A stretch of 64,000 nucleotides of DNA from NCBI RefSeq assembly GCF_002368415.1, contig NZ_AP018290.1:8175717-8239716 (forward strand). Reading direction: 5' to 3'. Each line of letters starts with the position of its first letter. The stretch's first letter is position 1. Shown piece by piece: positions 25,873 to 34,056 of this stretch. The stretch comes from Calothrix sp. NIES-4105. Its GTDB lineage: Bacteria > Cyanobacteriota > Cyanobacteriia > Cyanobacteriales > Nostocaceae. The notes under the pieces were generated by a model. That model saw only the letters and a program-made list of their open reading frames with translations, did not search any database and was not told where the DNA came from. The position numbers and the translations under genes are program-made.

Positions 25873-26012
25873 ATGTAACTTGATTAATGCGCTTTTGACC
25901 GAGACGTTAATCAATAGTTCATCAACGCAGATGATTCTAGCACATCATCTGCTGTTGTCAATAGTAGCGACGGTGTGAAATTTAAGAATTAATTGTAATT
26001 TACTTTAATTTA

Positions 26013-26074
26013 ATAACCCCAGCCACATTCTAATGTCGATCTAATGTCGATTATTTCGACGCGGCTGGGGTTAT
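26013..26074. terminator. Long-stem hairpin between convergent genes
   Basis: ATAACCCCAGCC and GGCTGGGGTTAT pair perfectly over 12 bp around a 38-nt loop that carries the direct repeat CTAATGTCGAT twice. T-rich flanks on both strands fit a bidirectional terminator for the DUF6761 and Grx4 genes. Confidence 0.65.
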
Positions 26075-26102
26075 CAAGTGTAGTTTCGTTCTTCGGCTGA
26101 GG

Positions 26103-26426
26103 TTAGGAAGCTAGTGCGACTTCCACCATCTGCTGTAATTCGCCTTTTTGGTAAAGTTCAATCAAGATGTCGGAGCCGCCTACGAACTCTCCATTAATGT
26201 AAACTTGAGGAATTGTAGGCCACGCCGAAAACTCTTTTATGCCTTGACGAATATCATAATCGCTTAAAACATCGATTGTTTCAAAAGGAACGCCCAAAGT
26301 ATTCAGTATTTGCACCACGTTGTTTGAGAAGCCACACTGAGGCATTAGCTTGGTGCCTTTCATGAATACCATGATTTTGTTTTGTTTAATCAGGTTGTCA
26401 ATACGCTGTTGTAATTCGGGTGTCAT
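26103..26426 (-). CDS. grxD: Monothiol glutaredoxin, Grx4 family
   Basis: CGFS-type glutaredoxin that binds and hands on [2Fe-2S] clusters. The 107-residue protein has VFMKGTKLMPQCGFSNNVVQ with the CGFS active site, then TIDVLSDYDIRQGIKEFSAW and PTIPQVYINGEFVGGSDIL, the glutathione-binding TIPQV and GG motifs. Length is normal. It lies 52 bp downstream of a BolA gene on the same strand; CGFS glutaredoxins and BolA proteins form heterodimers that share an iron-sulfur cluster, so the pair is probably one operon with a joint function in iron sensing or cluster delivery. Confidence 0.95.
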   Translation of the reverse strand: MTPELQQRIDNLIKQNKIMVFMKGTKLMPQCGFSNNVVQILNTLGVPFETIDVLSDYDIRQGIKEFSAWPTIPQVYINGEFVGGSDILIELYQKGELQQMVEVALAS

Positions 26427-26478
26427 GGTTTTTCCTTAAATCGTTGATGGTTAGCGATGAATAGTTTATTGATTCTAA

Positions 26479-26730
26479 TCAGCTTTGTGTAGTTGCTTGC
26501 CAAGAGTCAGGAGTGTATGTTTTGAGTGCTAAGGCGTGAATTGCCTCACTAGACATAGCCTGCTGTACAGCACGATACACTATTTGATGCTGTTGTACTA
26601 ACCCCTTGTTTGTAAACTGCGACGAGACAACAGTTACATCAAAATGCTCGCCGTCTGGACTCTGTACGTTAACTTGGGCATCAGGAAGTGCTGCCTGAAT
26701 CATTGCCTCAACTTGATCTGGGCTTATCAT
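26479..26730 (-). CDS. BolA family protein
   Basis: 83-residue BolA protein, partner of the monothiol glutaredoxin encoded just downstream. ATG 26730 gives MISPDQVEAMIQAALPDAQV; a TTG three codons upstream is less likely. The core DGEHFDVTVVSSQFTNKGLV, then QQHQIVYRAVQQAMSSEAIH and ALALKTYTP, matches the BolA fold, with the invariant histidine in IHALALKT. The Grx4-BolA arrangement is widespread in cyanobacteria. Upstream lies the 95-bp repeat array. Confidence 0.93.
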   Translation of the reverse strand: MISPDQVEAMIQAALPDAQVNVQSPDGEHFDVTVVSSQFTNKGLVQQHQIVYRAVQQAMSSEAIHALALKTYTPDSWQATTQS

Positions 26731-26787
26731 CGCTCTCAAAGTCGCTCAAAAGGTCATTATCTATTATTAGCAAAATTATTACTGCTT

Positions 26788-27262
26788 GTTTGCAACGGAT
26801 ACAACGGATGTAACGGATGAGTTATCGGCTATGAACAAGGACTTAATTTGATGAATCAATTTTATAATACATTGGTATTGAAAATAGCTAGTTTGCAACG
26901 GATGTAACGGATGAGTTATCGGCTATGAACAAGGACTTAATTTGATGAATCAATTTTGCAATACATTTGTATTTAAAAATAGCTAGTTTGCAACGGATGT
27001 AACGGATGAGTTATCGGCTATGAACAAGGACTTAATTAGATGAATCAACTTTACAATACGTTTGTATTGAAAATAGCTAGTTTGCAACGGATGTAACGGA
27101 TGAGTTATCGGCTATGAACAAGGACTTAATTTGATGAATCAATTTTATAATACATTGGTATTGAAAAATAGCTAGTTTGCAACGGATGTAACGGATGAGT
27201 TATTGGCTACGAACAAGGACTTGATTTGATGAATCAATTATCCGTTACATCCGTTTATCATC
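26788..27262. repeat. Tandem array of five ~95-bp units
   Basis: GTTTGCAACGGAT marks unit starts at 26788, 26891, 26986, 27080 and 27175 (spacings 103, 95, 94, 95). Each unit contains AACGGATGTAACGGATGAG, TTATCGGCTATGAACAAGG, ACTTAATTTGATGAATCAA and a variable AT-rich end. The final unit runs into an inverted copy (ATCCGTTACATCCGTTTATC) just before the stop codon of the next gene. Units are nearly identical with no variable spacers, so this is not CRISPR. Confidence 0.9.
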
Positions 27263-27271
27263 CGTTGCCAG

Positions 27272-27874
27272 TTATTTTTGAGATGAGGAAGTATTGCTAC
27301 CGCGCGGGAATGGAGCATCAACGAATCCTAGTTCCAAAAGTTGCTGGTAAGCTCTTTTACCTAAATCTCGCGTTGGGTTTTGGCTTTTAACGATTTGTAC
27401 GAGTAGTGGGACTGCGAGTTCAGGTTTGTTTTGCGCGCGGTGTACAAGTGCTAGTTGATAAGTTGCTTGGTCACGCATTTGGGCGCTTTCGAGTGCTTTT
27501 TTACGCTGGGTGTCAGCGATACGGTTATCAATTCCAGAAAAACTAGCGGTGAGTTCTTGATAGAAATTGGATAGCTGATTGAAAACAGCGCGCGCGTCTT
27601 GAAGTTTCTTCACTGCACTATCATAGTTTTGAGAAGAAACGGCGCTTTCAGCTTCAGACATCAATCGTTTTCCACCTTCCATGCTTAAAACACCGCTGCT
27701 TTGACCTGATGGACGCAGGTTAGATGGGTTGCTTGGGTCAATAGGTTGCGCTTGGTTAGAGTTTGGTGTTAGTGGCGTTTGCGCTTGTGCATGAATTGGT
27801 GATAACAAGCTAAGGGCTGTTATCAACGACAAACAAGTGAAGCGAACCTTCGTGACAGTTGCTGCTTCTTTCAT
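27272..27874 (-). CDS. Exported cyanobacterial protein with TPR-like region
   Basis: From ATG 27874 the product begins MKEAATVTKVRFTCLSLITA, then LSLLSPIHAQAQ, a signal peptide with an AQA cleavage site; the frame extends to 27928 without support. The mature part has a Pro/Ser/Asn-rich linker followed by helices (RLMSEAESAVSSQNYDSAVK, DQATYQLALVHRAQNKPELA) that look like one or two degenerate TPR units. I recall conserved cyanobacterial homologues but no function. Its stop codon is directly beside the end of the tandem repeat array. Confidence 0.65.
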   Translation of the reverse strand: MKEAATVTKVRFTCLSLITALSLLSPIHAQAQTPLTPNSNQAQPIDPSNPSNLRPSGQSSGVLSMEGGKRLMSEAESAVSSQNYDSAVKKLQDARAVFNQLSNFYQELTASFSGIDNRIADTQRKKALESAQMRDQATYQLALVHRAQNKPELAVPLLVQIVKSQNPTRDLGKRAYQQLLELGFVDAPFPRGSNTSSSQK

Positions 27875-28086
27875 GAGTATATTTTCGTGGGACAACTGAG
27901 TAAAATTATTGGAAAACGAGGATTTCAACTTCGGGTATATTAACTCTGTTTTGGCTTAAGACAAAGCAAAGCTACATACGCGCGTTTCTTTTATTTAAGA
28001 CTCATAATTAATTGAACCATGTTCCCAGGTTGTCAGAAGACAAAATATAGGAGTAAAATCGAGTAAATCTCAGTTAATCCATCTTT

Positions 28087-28668
28087 ATGCAATATTTGAC
28101 ACCTCAACAAGTGTAAAAACAATACGGCTTCCACCCAAAAACACTTGCTGATTGGGCAGACGATGGAAAAATAGAGTTTATCCGTTCTCCGGGAGGTCAT
28201 CGACGTTATTCCCAACAATCCATCGAAAATATCAAGGTTGGTGGTGACAATCGCAGTATAATTCTCTATGCGCGTGTTTCGACTTCTCAACAAAAACCGG
28301 AACTCGAAAAACAGATTGATTATCTTGGTCAAAGCTTTCCAAATACTCGTTGCATTTTTGAAATTGGTTCTGGAATGAATTTTAAACGTAAAAAATTCAT
28401 TTCTTTGATGGAATCAGTTGCAAAAAACTAGATTAAAGAGATTGTGATTGCTCATAAAGACAGACTTGTTCGTTTTGGCTTCGAGTTTATTGAATGGTTT
28501 TGCCTGAAGCACAATTGTCAAATTACCGTGCTAAACAACAATAGTCCCAGTCCACAAGCTGAGTTAATGCAAGATATGTTACGCATCATACATTGTTCAG
28601 TTCGCGCTTATACTTTCGAGCAAAGGTACGAAAAACAGATTTTGAAGCATATTGACAAAACGGAGTGA
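28087..28668 (+). pseudogene. tnpA: IS607-type serine recombinase, inactivated by two stop codons
   Basis: Reading from ATG 28087: MQYLTPQQV, TAA at 28114, then KQYGFHPKTLADWADDGKIE with the MerR-like helix, RSPGGHRRYS, and the recombinase domain IILYARVSTSQQKPELEKQI with its catalytic serine. A second stop, TAG at 28429-28431, falls between SLMESVAKN and IKEIVIAHKDRLVRFGFEFI. All segments are in one frame, so only two point changes break it. The last part alone is open from 28444. Related to, but clearly different from, the intact tnpA at 19341. Confidence 0.85.
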
Positions 28669-28711
28669 ATAGGAGTAAAATACCATCCCATCCCACTCAG
28701 CGGCTCAAGAT

Positions 28712-30232
28712 ATGCCTAAACGTAAAGCGACTATAACAACAGAATATACGGTGACTAGAGTTGCTTACTCGATTGGTGACATTAATCCTGAGTTACTGGA
28801 ATTAGCTTCCACTCTAGGAAAATTACGCTCTGAGTTGTGGAACAAATACGGTTCTCTCAAAGCTTGGGGAATAAATAAAAATGACATAATTAAGGAAATT
28901 CGGAATACTCCACATTTGAGAAAAATTTATGGAGCAGAACGTTTTAATTTAAGCTCTGAGATTTGGGAGCGTACAGTTCAATCTGTTCTTGATGATATTC
29001 ACGCAGTTCAGGAAGCAGCTAAATCACAAGTTATTCGTAAAGTATATCAATTTTTTAAACCAGAACAGCATCAAGTACAGAAAGGTAAAAAGTTAGTTTG
29101 GGAAGATATTCCGGAAACATCGTTTAGACATGAATTAATAAAAGCACTTAATTCTTCATATTCTGAATGGTATCAGTATCCACTTTTATCTCGTTGGATA
29201 CGGCAATATTATCAACGTGGACATACTCATGTTAATAATCAAATAGTTATTAATGCAACTAGTCGTGCAATGAAAGGCAGGATTGAACACAATACTCGTT
29301 CAATTACTACTTTTCTAATTCCATCTAAAATGGTAGATTCCAAGTGTCAGTGGCTAGAAATAAAATTTAAAACAGGTAGAGTAACTCCGCGCGCTGGACG
29401 GTGTCGGTTAATCTTTAATGGTTCAAATTTTGAGTTACATTATCCTCATACGACTAAAATTACAGTTACCAAACAAAGTAGTGTTGTTGGACTGGATAAA
29501 GGATTTACGGAAGGATTTTATAGCAGTGATGGAGATGTTTATGCCTCGGGTCTTGGTGAAATAATTAAAACAGCAAGTCAAGAAAGAACTGACAAGAACA
29601 AGAAACGTCACAAGCTATTCGCTTTATCTCGTATCAATACGGAAAAAGCGGATAGAATCTTAAACAATAACCTTGGGCGCCAAAAAGCAGATAAAAAAGA
29701 TAGAGTTAAGCGTCAGAAAATCAAACAATTAATACGTACAGATGTTCAAAAGATTTTTAATAATTACGGCACTTTAGTTGTTGAGGATTTGAGTAAACAT
29801 ATTAAAGGTAAAAAGAAGGCAAAAGTTTTAAATAGGAAATTAAATGAATGGTCAAAGGGAGAATTACAGAAGGCTTTAGATGAAATTTCTCGGCGGAAAG
29901 GGGCTAAAATAGTTTTAGTAAATCCAGCTTATACCTCACAGGTTGACTCATCCAACGGTACGTTACTAGGAAAACGTTTTGGAAACCAATTCTTTACCTA
30001 CTCTGGGGTGGTATTTCAAGCGGATAAAAATGCAGCAACGAATATTAAAAATCGTGCTTCTGACTCGGAAATAACTCGTTTTATGAAGAAGGAAGAAGTT
30101 CACAAAATTTTGATGTCACGTACTGCCAAATTCCTTGAGCAACTAGGTCACACGTTTGATGAGGCTATCTCAATGGGATGGCTTGATAAAAAACACTTGT
30201 GTCAAGGTGAAGCTTCGCGGCGTAGAAGCTAG
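28712..30232 (+). CDS. tnpB: TnpB-family nuclease lacking the zinc ribbon
   Basis: 506-residue TnpB-like protein, larger than usual (about 400). The RuvC triad looks complete: Asp262 in SVVGLDKGFTEGFYS, Glu358 in TLVVEDLSKHIKG, Asp438 in VVFQADKNAATNIKNR. Where the zinc ribbon should be, the sequence is AYTSQVDSSNGTLLGKRFGN then QFFTYSGVVFQAD, with no cysteine at all. A C-terminal extension of about 60 residues follows RuvC-III (EEVHKILMSRTAKFLEQLGH). I recall this cysteine-less variant as a recurring cyanobacterial TnpB clade. It remains intact although the adjacent transposase is dead. Confidence 0.85.
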   Translation: MPKRKATITTEYTVTRVAYSIGDINPELLELASTLGKLRSELWNKYGSLKAWGINKNDIIKEIRNTPHLRKIYGAERFNLSSEIWERTVQSVLDDIHAVQEAAKSQVIRKVYQFFKPEQHQVQKGKKLVWEDIPETSFRHELIKALNSSYSEWYQYPLLSRWIRQYYQRGHTHVNNQIVINATSRAMKGRIEHNTRSITTFLIPSKMVDSKCQWLEIKFKTGRVTPRAGRCRLIFNGSNFELHYPHTTKITVTKQSSVVGLDKGFTEGFYSSDGDVYASGLGEIIKTASQERTDKNKKRHKLFALSRINTEKADRILNNNLGRQKADKKDRVKRQKIKQLIRTDVQKIFNNYGTLVVEDLSKHIKGKKKAKVLNRKLNEWSKGELQKALDEISRRKGAKIVLVNPAYTSQVDSSNGTLLGKRFGNQFFTYSGVVFQADKNAATNIKNRASDSEITRFMKKEEVHKILMSRTAKFLEQLGHTFDEAISMGWLDKKHLCQGEASRRRS

Positions 30233-30310
30233 GGTTTAGAAACAGTGTCCTAAGAGGGTTATAGTTTGATGGCACACTCTATAATCACTACTGTCAATCA
30301 AACCGCGAAT
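30233..30310 (+). ncRNA. Candidate guide-RNA region downstream of tnpB
   Basis: TnpB guide RNAs normally arise from the 3' end of tnpB and the element's right end. Here GTTTGAT (30264-30270) and ATCAAAC (30297-30303) form a 7-bp stem just downstream of the stop. This is position-based inference; no family match can be tested here. Confidence 0.25.
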
Positions 30311-30417
30311 CATGAAGACAAGCAAGTATTGTAAGGTTGTTCAATTGTTTGAATTACTCCAAAATACTACGTTATGTCAGTACGCCGTAGCCAATATTGC
30401 ACTTCTTTTGTAGCCTT

Positions 30418-32517
30418 ATGACTCAAAACGTAAATCATAACGATTCGCAGTTAACTGGTGTCCCAGCAAGTAGCTTGGGAATGATTCTTCAGCGTGGTGG
30501 TGAAGAGTTAGCACTACGAAAAGTTAATGACCGTTTTACTATTCGTCCTAGTCGTAATTTGTCAGCGAGAGATTTATCGCAGGTCAACTGGGGTAATTGG
30601 CGCCGCAGTATACCAGGAACGAATCTTGAAGTATTTACAGTACCGTCAGCACAGCTAGATACAGCGATGCAGCAAGCGCGCGCTTCTTCTAGTGTAGAGT
30701 TTGCCAGTCATATTTACGAAATTGAGAATAATCCTGGCACGGCTGTTTATTTAGGAAACCAAATCACAATTCAATTTGCACCCTCTATCGATGCAGCAAA
30801 AATCAAGACAATTACAGCGACTTTAAATTTAGTTGAAGATAAACCTGTAGAGGGACTGGCGAATACGTTTGTTTTTTTAGTTGGCCCAGATGCTACTGAA
30901 AACCCAATTAAAATCGCAAATCGACTACAGAAACTAACGGAAGTTTTGGTTGCTGAACCAAATGTTATTATTCGCCAAGAACCGCACTATAGACCTCGTG
31001 ATACCCTGTATCCGCAGCAGTGGTATCTCAATAATAACGGTGGTCATCAATTGGCGCCTTCTTCCTCTATTTTTGTGGAACAAGCTTGGGATATTACCAG
31101 GGGTGTTCGTTCTGTTGTAGTCGCTATTGTCGATGATTCTTTTGATTTGAACCACCCCGATTTTCAGGGTAATGGTAAAGTTGTGGCGCCACGAAACTTG
31201 AAGGATGATAATTTCTTGCCGTTACCAGGTGGAACCCAGAGCAGTCACGGAACAGCATGTGCTGGTGTGGCGGTTGCCGAGGAAAATGGTACAGGTATTG
31301 TGGGGGTAGCACCGGGATGCGCTTTGATGCCAATTCGTACTACTGGTTTTCTCGATGATGAGTCTATCGAAGAAATTTTTGATTGGGCAGTCAAAAAAGG
31401 GGCAAGTGTGATTTCTTGCAGTTGGGGCGCCTCTGCAGTTTATTTTCCTTTATCTTTACGTCAGCGTGCAGCAATAACGCGCGCAGCTACAAAAGGTCGA
31501 TCCGGGAAGGGTTGTGTAATTTTATTTGCTGCTGGTAATGCGAATCGCCCAATCGATGGAACGTTAAACGAGAAAAATTGGGTCAAAAATGTTGTATATG
31601 CTGATACTAAATGGCTCAGTGGTTTTGCGATACATCCCGATGTTATTGCTGTTGCAGCAACGACGAGTTTAGGCAAAAAAGCAGCTTATAGCAACTGGGG
31701 AAAAAGCATTTCTGTCTGCGCTCCAAGTAACAATGCACCCCCAGGAATGTGGTTTCAAACTACAGGGTATGTGTATACAACACCACCAATTGCAGCTGCA
31801 TTACCTGGATTAGGAGTGCTTACAACTGACCAGTTAGGAGCAGCAGGATATGATAAAGGTGATTTTACATCCGACTTTGGCGGAACATCAAGCGCAACGC
31901 CAGTTGTTGCAGGTGTTGCAGCATTAATATTGTCAGCGAATCCTAATTTAACTGCACAGCAAGTCAAGAAGATATTACAAGAAACGGCGGATAAAATTGT
32001 AGACTCAGACCCAGACCCACAGTTAGGAATGCGTGAGGGTCGCTATGATGCTAGTGGTCATTCCCAGTGGTTTGGCTATGGAAAAGTAAATGCACACCGC
32101 GCGCTAAGAGCGGCACAGCAGTATAAGAGCGCAACTTCTGCCATTAAAGAAATTACGGGTAAAAATGAAAATCGGTTGACAATTCCTGACAACGACCGAC
32201 AAGGAATGAAAAGCTTAATAGTAATTACGGACTCTAGTTTGGTTAAAAACATTGAGATCGGTATTAATATTACCCATGATTTTTTAGGTGATTTAGAAAT
32301 TTATTTAATCTCGCCAAATAATCAACGGGTTTTATTACAAAGCCGTACTTTGGGTCGTCGCCGGGAATTGCAAGCGAATTACACAATTAAGAAGGCGCCT
32401 GTTTTAGGTCAATTAATTGGTACACCAGCTTCGGGACGCTGGTTTCTCTGGGTAATTGACTATGCGCCGCAAGATGTGGGAACTCTCAATAGCTGGGAGT
32501 TAAAATTAGGTACGTAG
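30418..32517 (+). CDS. prcA: Subtilisin-family protease with C-terminal P domain (PrcA-like)
   Basis: 699-residue S8 peptidase from ATG 30418 (MTQNVNHNDSQLTGVPASSL); a TTG 21 bp upstream is less likely. After a propeptide-like N-terminus of about 200 residues comes the catalytic domain: Asp in VVAIVDDSFDLNHPDFQGNG, His in SSHGTACAGVAVAEENGTG, Ser in FGGTSSATPVVAGVAALILS. From about residue 580 a proprotein-convertase P domain follows (NITHDFLGDLEIYLISPNNQ; SGRWFLWVIDYAPQDVGTLN). The layout matches the calcium-dependent protease PrcA of Anabaena, to which I assign it with moderate confidence. The stop codon lies inside a duplicated 35-bp repeat. Confidence 0.82.
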   Translation: MTQNVNHNDSQLTGVPASSLGMILQRGGEELALRKVNDRFTIRPSRNLSARDLSQVNWGNWRRSIPGTNLEVFTVPSAQLDTAMQQARASSSVEFASHIYEIENNPGTAVYLGNQITIQFAPSIDAAKIKTITATLNLVEDKPVEGLANTFVFLVGPDATENPIKIANRLQKLTEVLVAEPNVIIRQEPHYRPRDTLYPQQWYLNNNGGHQLAPSSSIFVEQAWDITRGVRSVVVAIVDDSFDLNHPDFQGNGKVVAPRNLKDDNFLPLPGGTQSSHGTACAGVAVAEENGTGIVGVAPGCALMPIRTTGFLDDESIEEIFDWAVKKGASVISCSWGASAVYFPLSLRQRAAITRAATKGRSGKGCVILFAAGNANRPIDGTLNEKNWVKNVVYADTKWLSGFAIHPDVIAVAATTSLGKKAAYSNWGKSISVCAPSNNAPPGMWFQTTGYVYTTPPIAAALPGLGVLTTDQLGAAGYDKGDFTSDFGGTSSATPVVAGVAALILSANPNLTAQQVKKILQETADKIVDSDPDPQLGMREGRYDASGHSQWFGYGKVNAHRALRAAQQYKSATSAIKEITGKNENRLTIPDNDRQGMKSLIVITDSSLVKNIEIGINITHDFLGDLEIYLISPNNQRVLLQSRTLGRRRELQANYTIKKAPVLGQLIGTPASGRWFLWVIDYAPQDVGTLNSWELKLGT

Positions 32518-32617
32518 TTGTTGCTCTAGCCCTCTAAATTCATGGTACGTAGTTGTTGCTCTAGCCCTCTAAATTAATGTTTTTTATGCGAAGACAGCGC
32601 TACTACGAACCTATTAA
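32509..32617. repeat. 35-bp tandem duplication at the prcA stop, with palindromic end
   Basis: GGTACGTAGTTGTTGCTCTA and the following CCCTCTAAATT occur at 32509 and again at 32544. The stop TAG of prcA lies in the first copy. The region closes with GCGCTACTACGAACC, complementary in style to the opening, so the whole looks like a dispersed repeat bounded by TACGTAG and CTACTACG. Confidence 0.7.
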
Positions 32618-32618
32618 T

Positions 32619-33473
32619 TCATGAATTTGTCATCTCGGCAAAAGTATGATTAGTAATTTCTGTTTGGTGGTGGCTTAGTTGTTGTAATGAAGATGCCAAA
32701 TCTGCCGTGAGCATAGGAGCGCCAATCTTACAGCTTAAGCCTTGATAATCAGCGACTTTAATCGGTTTACCAATGTTGATATTGACGTTTGTACCCCAAG
32801 TCGGGTTAGTTTGGCTGTAATCTATGCTAATGGGAATGATTTTTACTCCCAAGGCAGGGTGGTTAGATTCTGCACTTAAAGCCAAACGCGCGATTCCTGG
32901 TTTTAAAGGGTGAAGTTTCCCTTTACGAATACCACCTTCAGGAAAAATAACCAGCGTTTCACCACTAGCTAGTAAATCAACAGCGTGACGAAGCGCAGTA
33001 ATTGAAGGGTTTTTAGGATTAACTGGAAACCCTCCTAAATGCCTGATGAACCATCCTTGTAGTCCTTGGCATTCAGTTATCGTTACCATAAATCGCAAGT
33101 CTCGTCCTGTCAGGCAGCGTCCTGCAGCGTATGGAACGAGTAACGCATCCCACCTCGACCGATGGGTGGGGGCAAGAATAACTGGACCGTCCTTCGGGAT
33201 GTATTGTTGTCCGGTAACAGAAATATGTCCAAAAAATAAAGGCAGAAGCAAATGGCGCCCCAACAGATACGCCAAAGGAGTTAGCCAAGGAGAAACCCGC
33301 GAGATACTGGTTTCGGCAATCGGATTAGCGGCACTAAGGGATTTATTATAGTCGCTTTTATCCTTATTAGCGTGAAATTCGGTCATAGTGGTGGCAGACG
33401 GATTGTCGGGTAAGATTTGATAAAAATTCTGATTAGATACACCGTAAATTTTCTTCCCTAACTTTTGTGACAC
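32619..33473 (-). CDS. 1-acyl-glycerol-3-phosphate acyltransferase family protein
   Basis: PlsC-type acyltransferase for membrane lipid synthesis. The HX4D catalytic motif is in VILAPTHRSRWDALLVPYAA, the substrate-binding motif in LVIFPEGGIRKGKLHPLKPG, and the pro-rich third motif in VKIIPISIDYS. A hydrophobic stretch (PLAYLLGRHLLLPLFFGHIS) precedes the first motif and may anchor it to the membrane. The first 55 residues are variable and the true start could be a later codon. It is 27 bp downstream of tadA on the same strand, so the two are probably co-transcribed. Confidence 0.85.
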   Translation of the reverse strand: MSQKLGKKIYGVSNQNFYQILPDNPSATTMTEFHANKDKSDYNKSLSAANPIAETSISRVSPWLTPLAYLLGRHLLLPLFFGHISVTGQQYIPKDGPVILAPTHRSRWDALLVPYAAGRCLTGRDLRFMVTITECQGLQGWFIRHLGGFPVNPKNPSITALRHAVDLLASGETLVIFPEGGIRKGKLHPLKPGIARLALSAESNHPALGVKIIPISIDYSQTNPTWGTNVNINIGKPIKVADYQGLSCKIGAPMLTADLASSLQQLSHHQTEITNHTFAEMTNS

Positions 33474-33500
33474 CAGCTGGACAGTTTTACCTCTGTCCCC

Positions 33501-33980
33501 TTACTTAGTTCTATGTCTTCGATTTGTAAACCACATTTGTAGTACGTTACGACAATCTGATTCCAGAATGCCTCCAATTACACTTAATTGATGATTAGAA
33601 GCCGCACTATCAGGAATATTGAGTACAGTCCGCAAAGCTCCAGTTTTCGCATCATCCACTCCATATACAACAGTCCCGACACGGGAATGTACTATTGCAC
33701 CAGCACACATCGGGCAAGGTTCAAGGGTGACGTAGAGAATACACTCGTTCAGGCGCCAAGTTTGTAACGTTTTTGCAGCAGCCCTTAATGCGATTATTTC
33801 CGCATGAGCAGTAGGGTCTTGGTCGCGTTCTTTTCTGTTCTCAGCTTCTGCAATTAATTCTCCATTGGAATTAATAATTACTGCCCCTACAGGAACATCA
33901 CCATGCTCACCTGCAGATTGAGCTAATTGTAAAGCGTGGCTCATCCATTGCCGATGTATAAGATATTCTTCGTATTCCAT
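33501..33980 (-). CDS. tadA: tRNA adenosine(34) deaminase
   Basis: Converts A34 to inosine in tRNA-Arg(ACG). The start is ATG 33980 (MEYEEYLIHRQWMSHALQLA); the longer frame to 34040 adds an unlikely Ile/Lys-rich leader. The zinc-dependent deaminase motifs are complete: PTAHAEIIALRAAAKTLQTW with the His-Ala-Glu catalytic set, and LEPCPMCAGAIVHSRVGTVV with the two zinc cysteines. The C-terminus (SVIGGILESDCRNVLQMWFT) is the usual TadA ending. Plausible operon with the acyltransferase downstream. Confidence 0.93.
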   Translation of the reverse strand: MEYEEYLIHRQWMSHALQLAQSAGEHGDVPVGAVIINSNGELIAEAENRKERDQDPTAHAEIIALRAAAKTLQTWRLNECILYVTLEPCPMCAGAIVHSRVGTVVYGVDDAKTGALRTVLNIPDSAASNHQLSVIGGILESDCRNVLQMWFTNRRHRTK

Positions 33981-34056
33981 TAAGATTTTCTTATCAATGA
34001 TTTTCTCTGACAACAAAATATTTGAAATTTTGATAACCATTGGTTAACAAATTTGA

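Larger units (their letters stand above)
28040..30310 (+). mobile_element. IS607-like element with dead transposase and intact TnpB
   Basis: A degenerate IS607-type tnpA (28087-28668, two internal stops) is followed 43 bp later by an open tnpB. Copies of ATAGGAGTAAAAT precede both genes (about 28048 and 28669). Ends are estimated, since IS607 elements lack inverted termini; the right end is taken near the hairpin at 30264-30303. Confidence 0.65.

Noticed and set aside
26788-27262. CRISPR array
   Set aside because: Units of about 95 bp are near-identical throughout, with no 20-40 bp repeat alternating with unique spacers and no cas genes nearby.
28712-30232. Cas12 effector of a CRISPR system
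   Set aside because: No CRISPR array or cas genes lie nearby, and it follows an IS607-type tnpA remnant, which identifies it as TnpB.
18108-30310. A single composite transposon formed by the two IS607-type elements
   Set aside because: The two elements have clearly different tnpA and tnpB sequences and enclose ordinary cyanobacterial genes, so they look like independent insertions.
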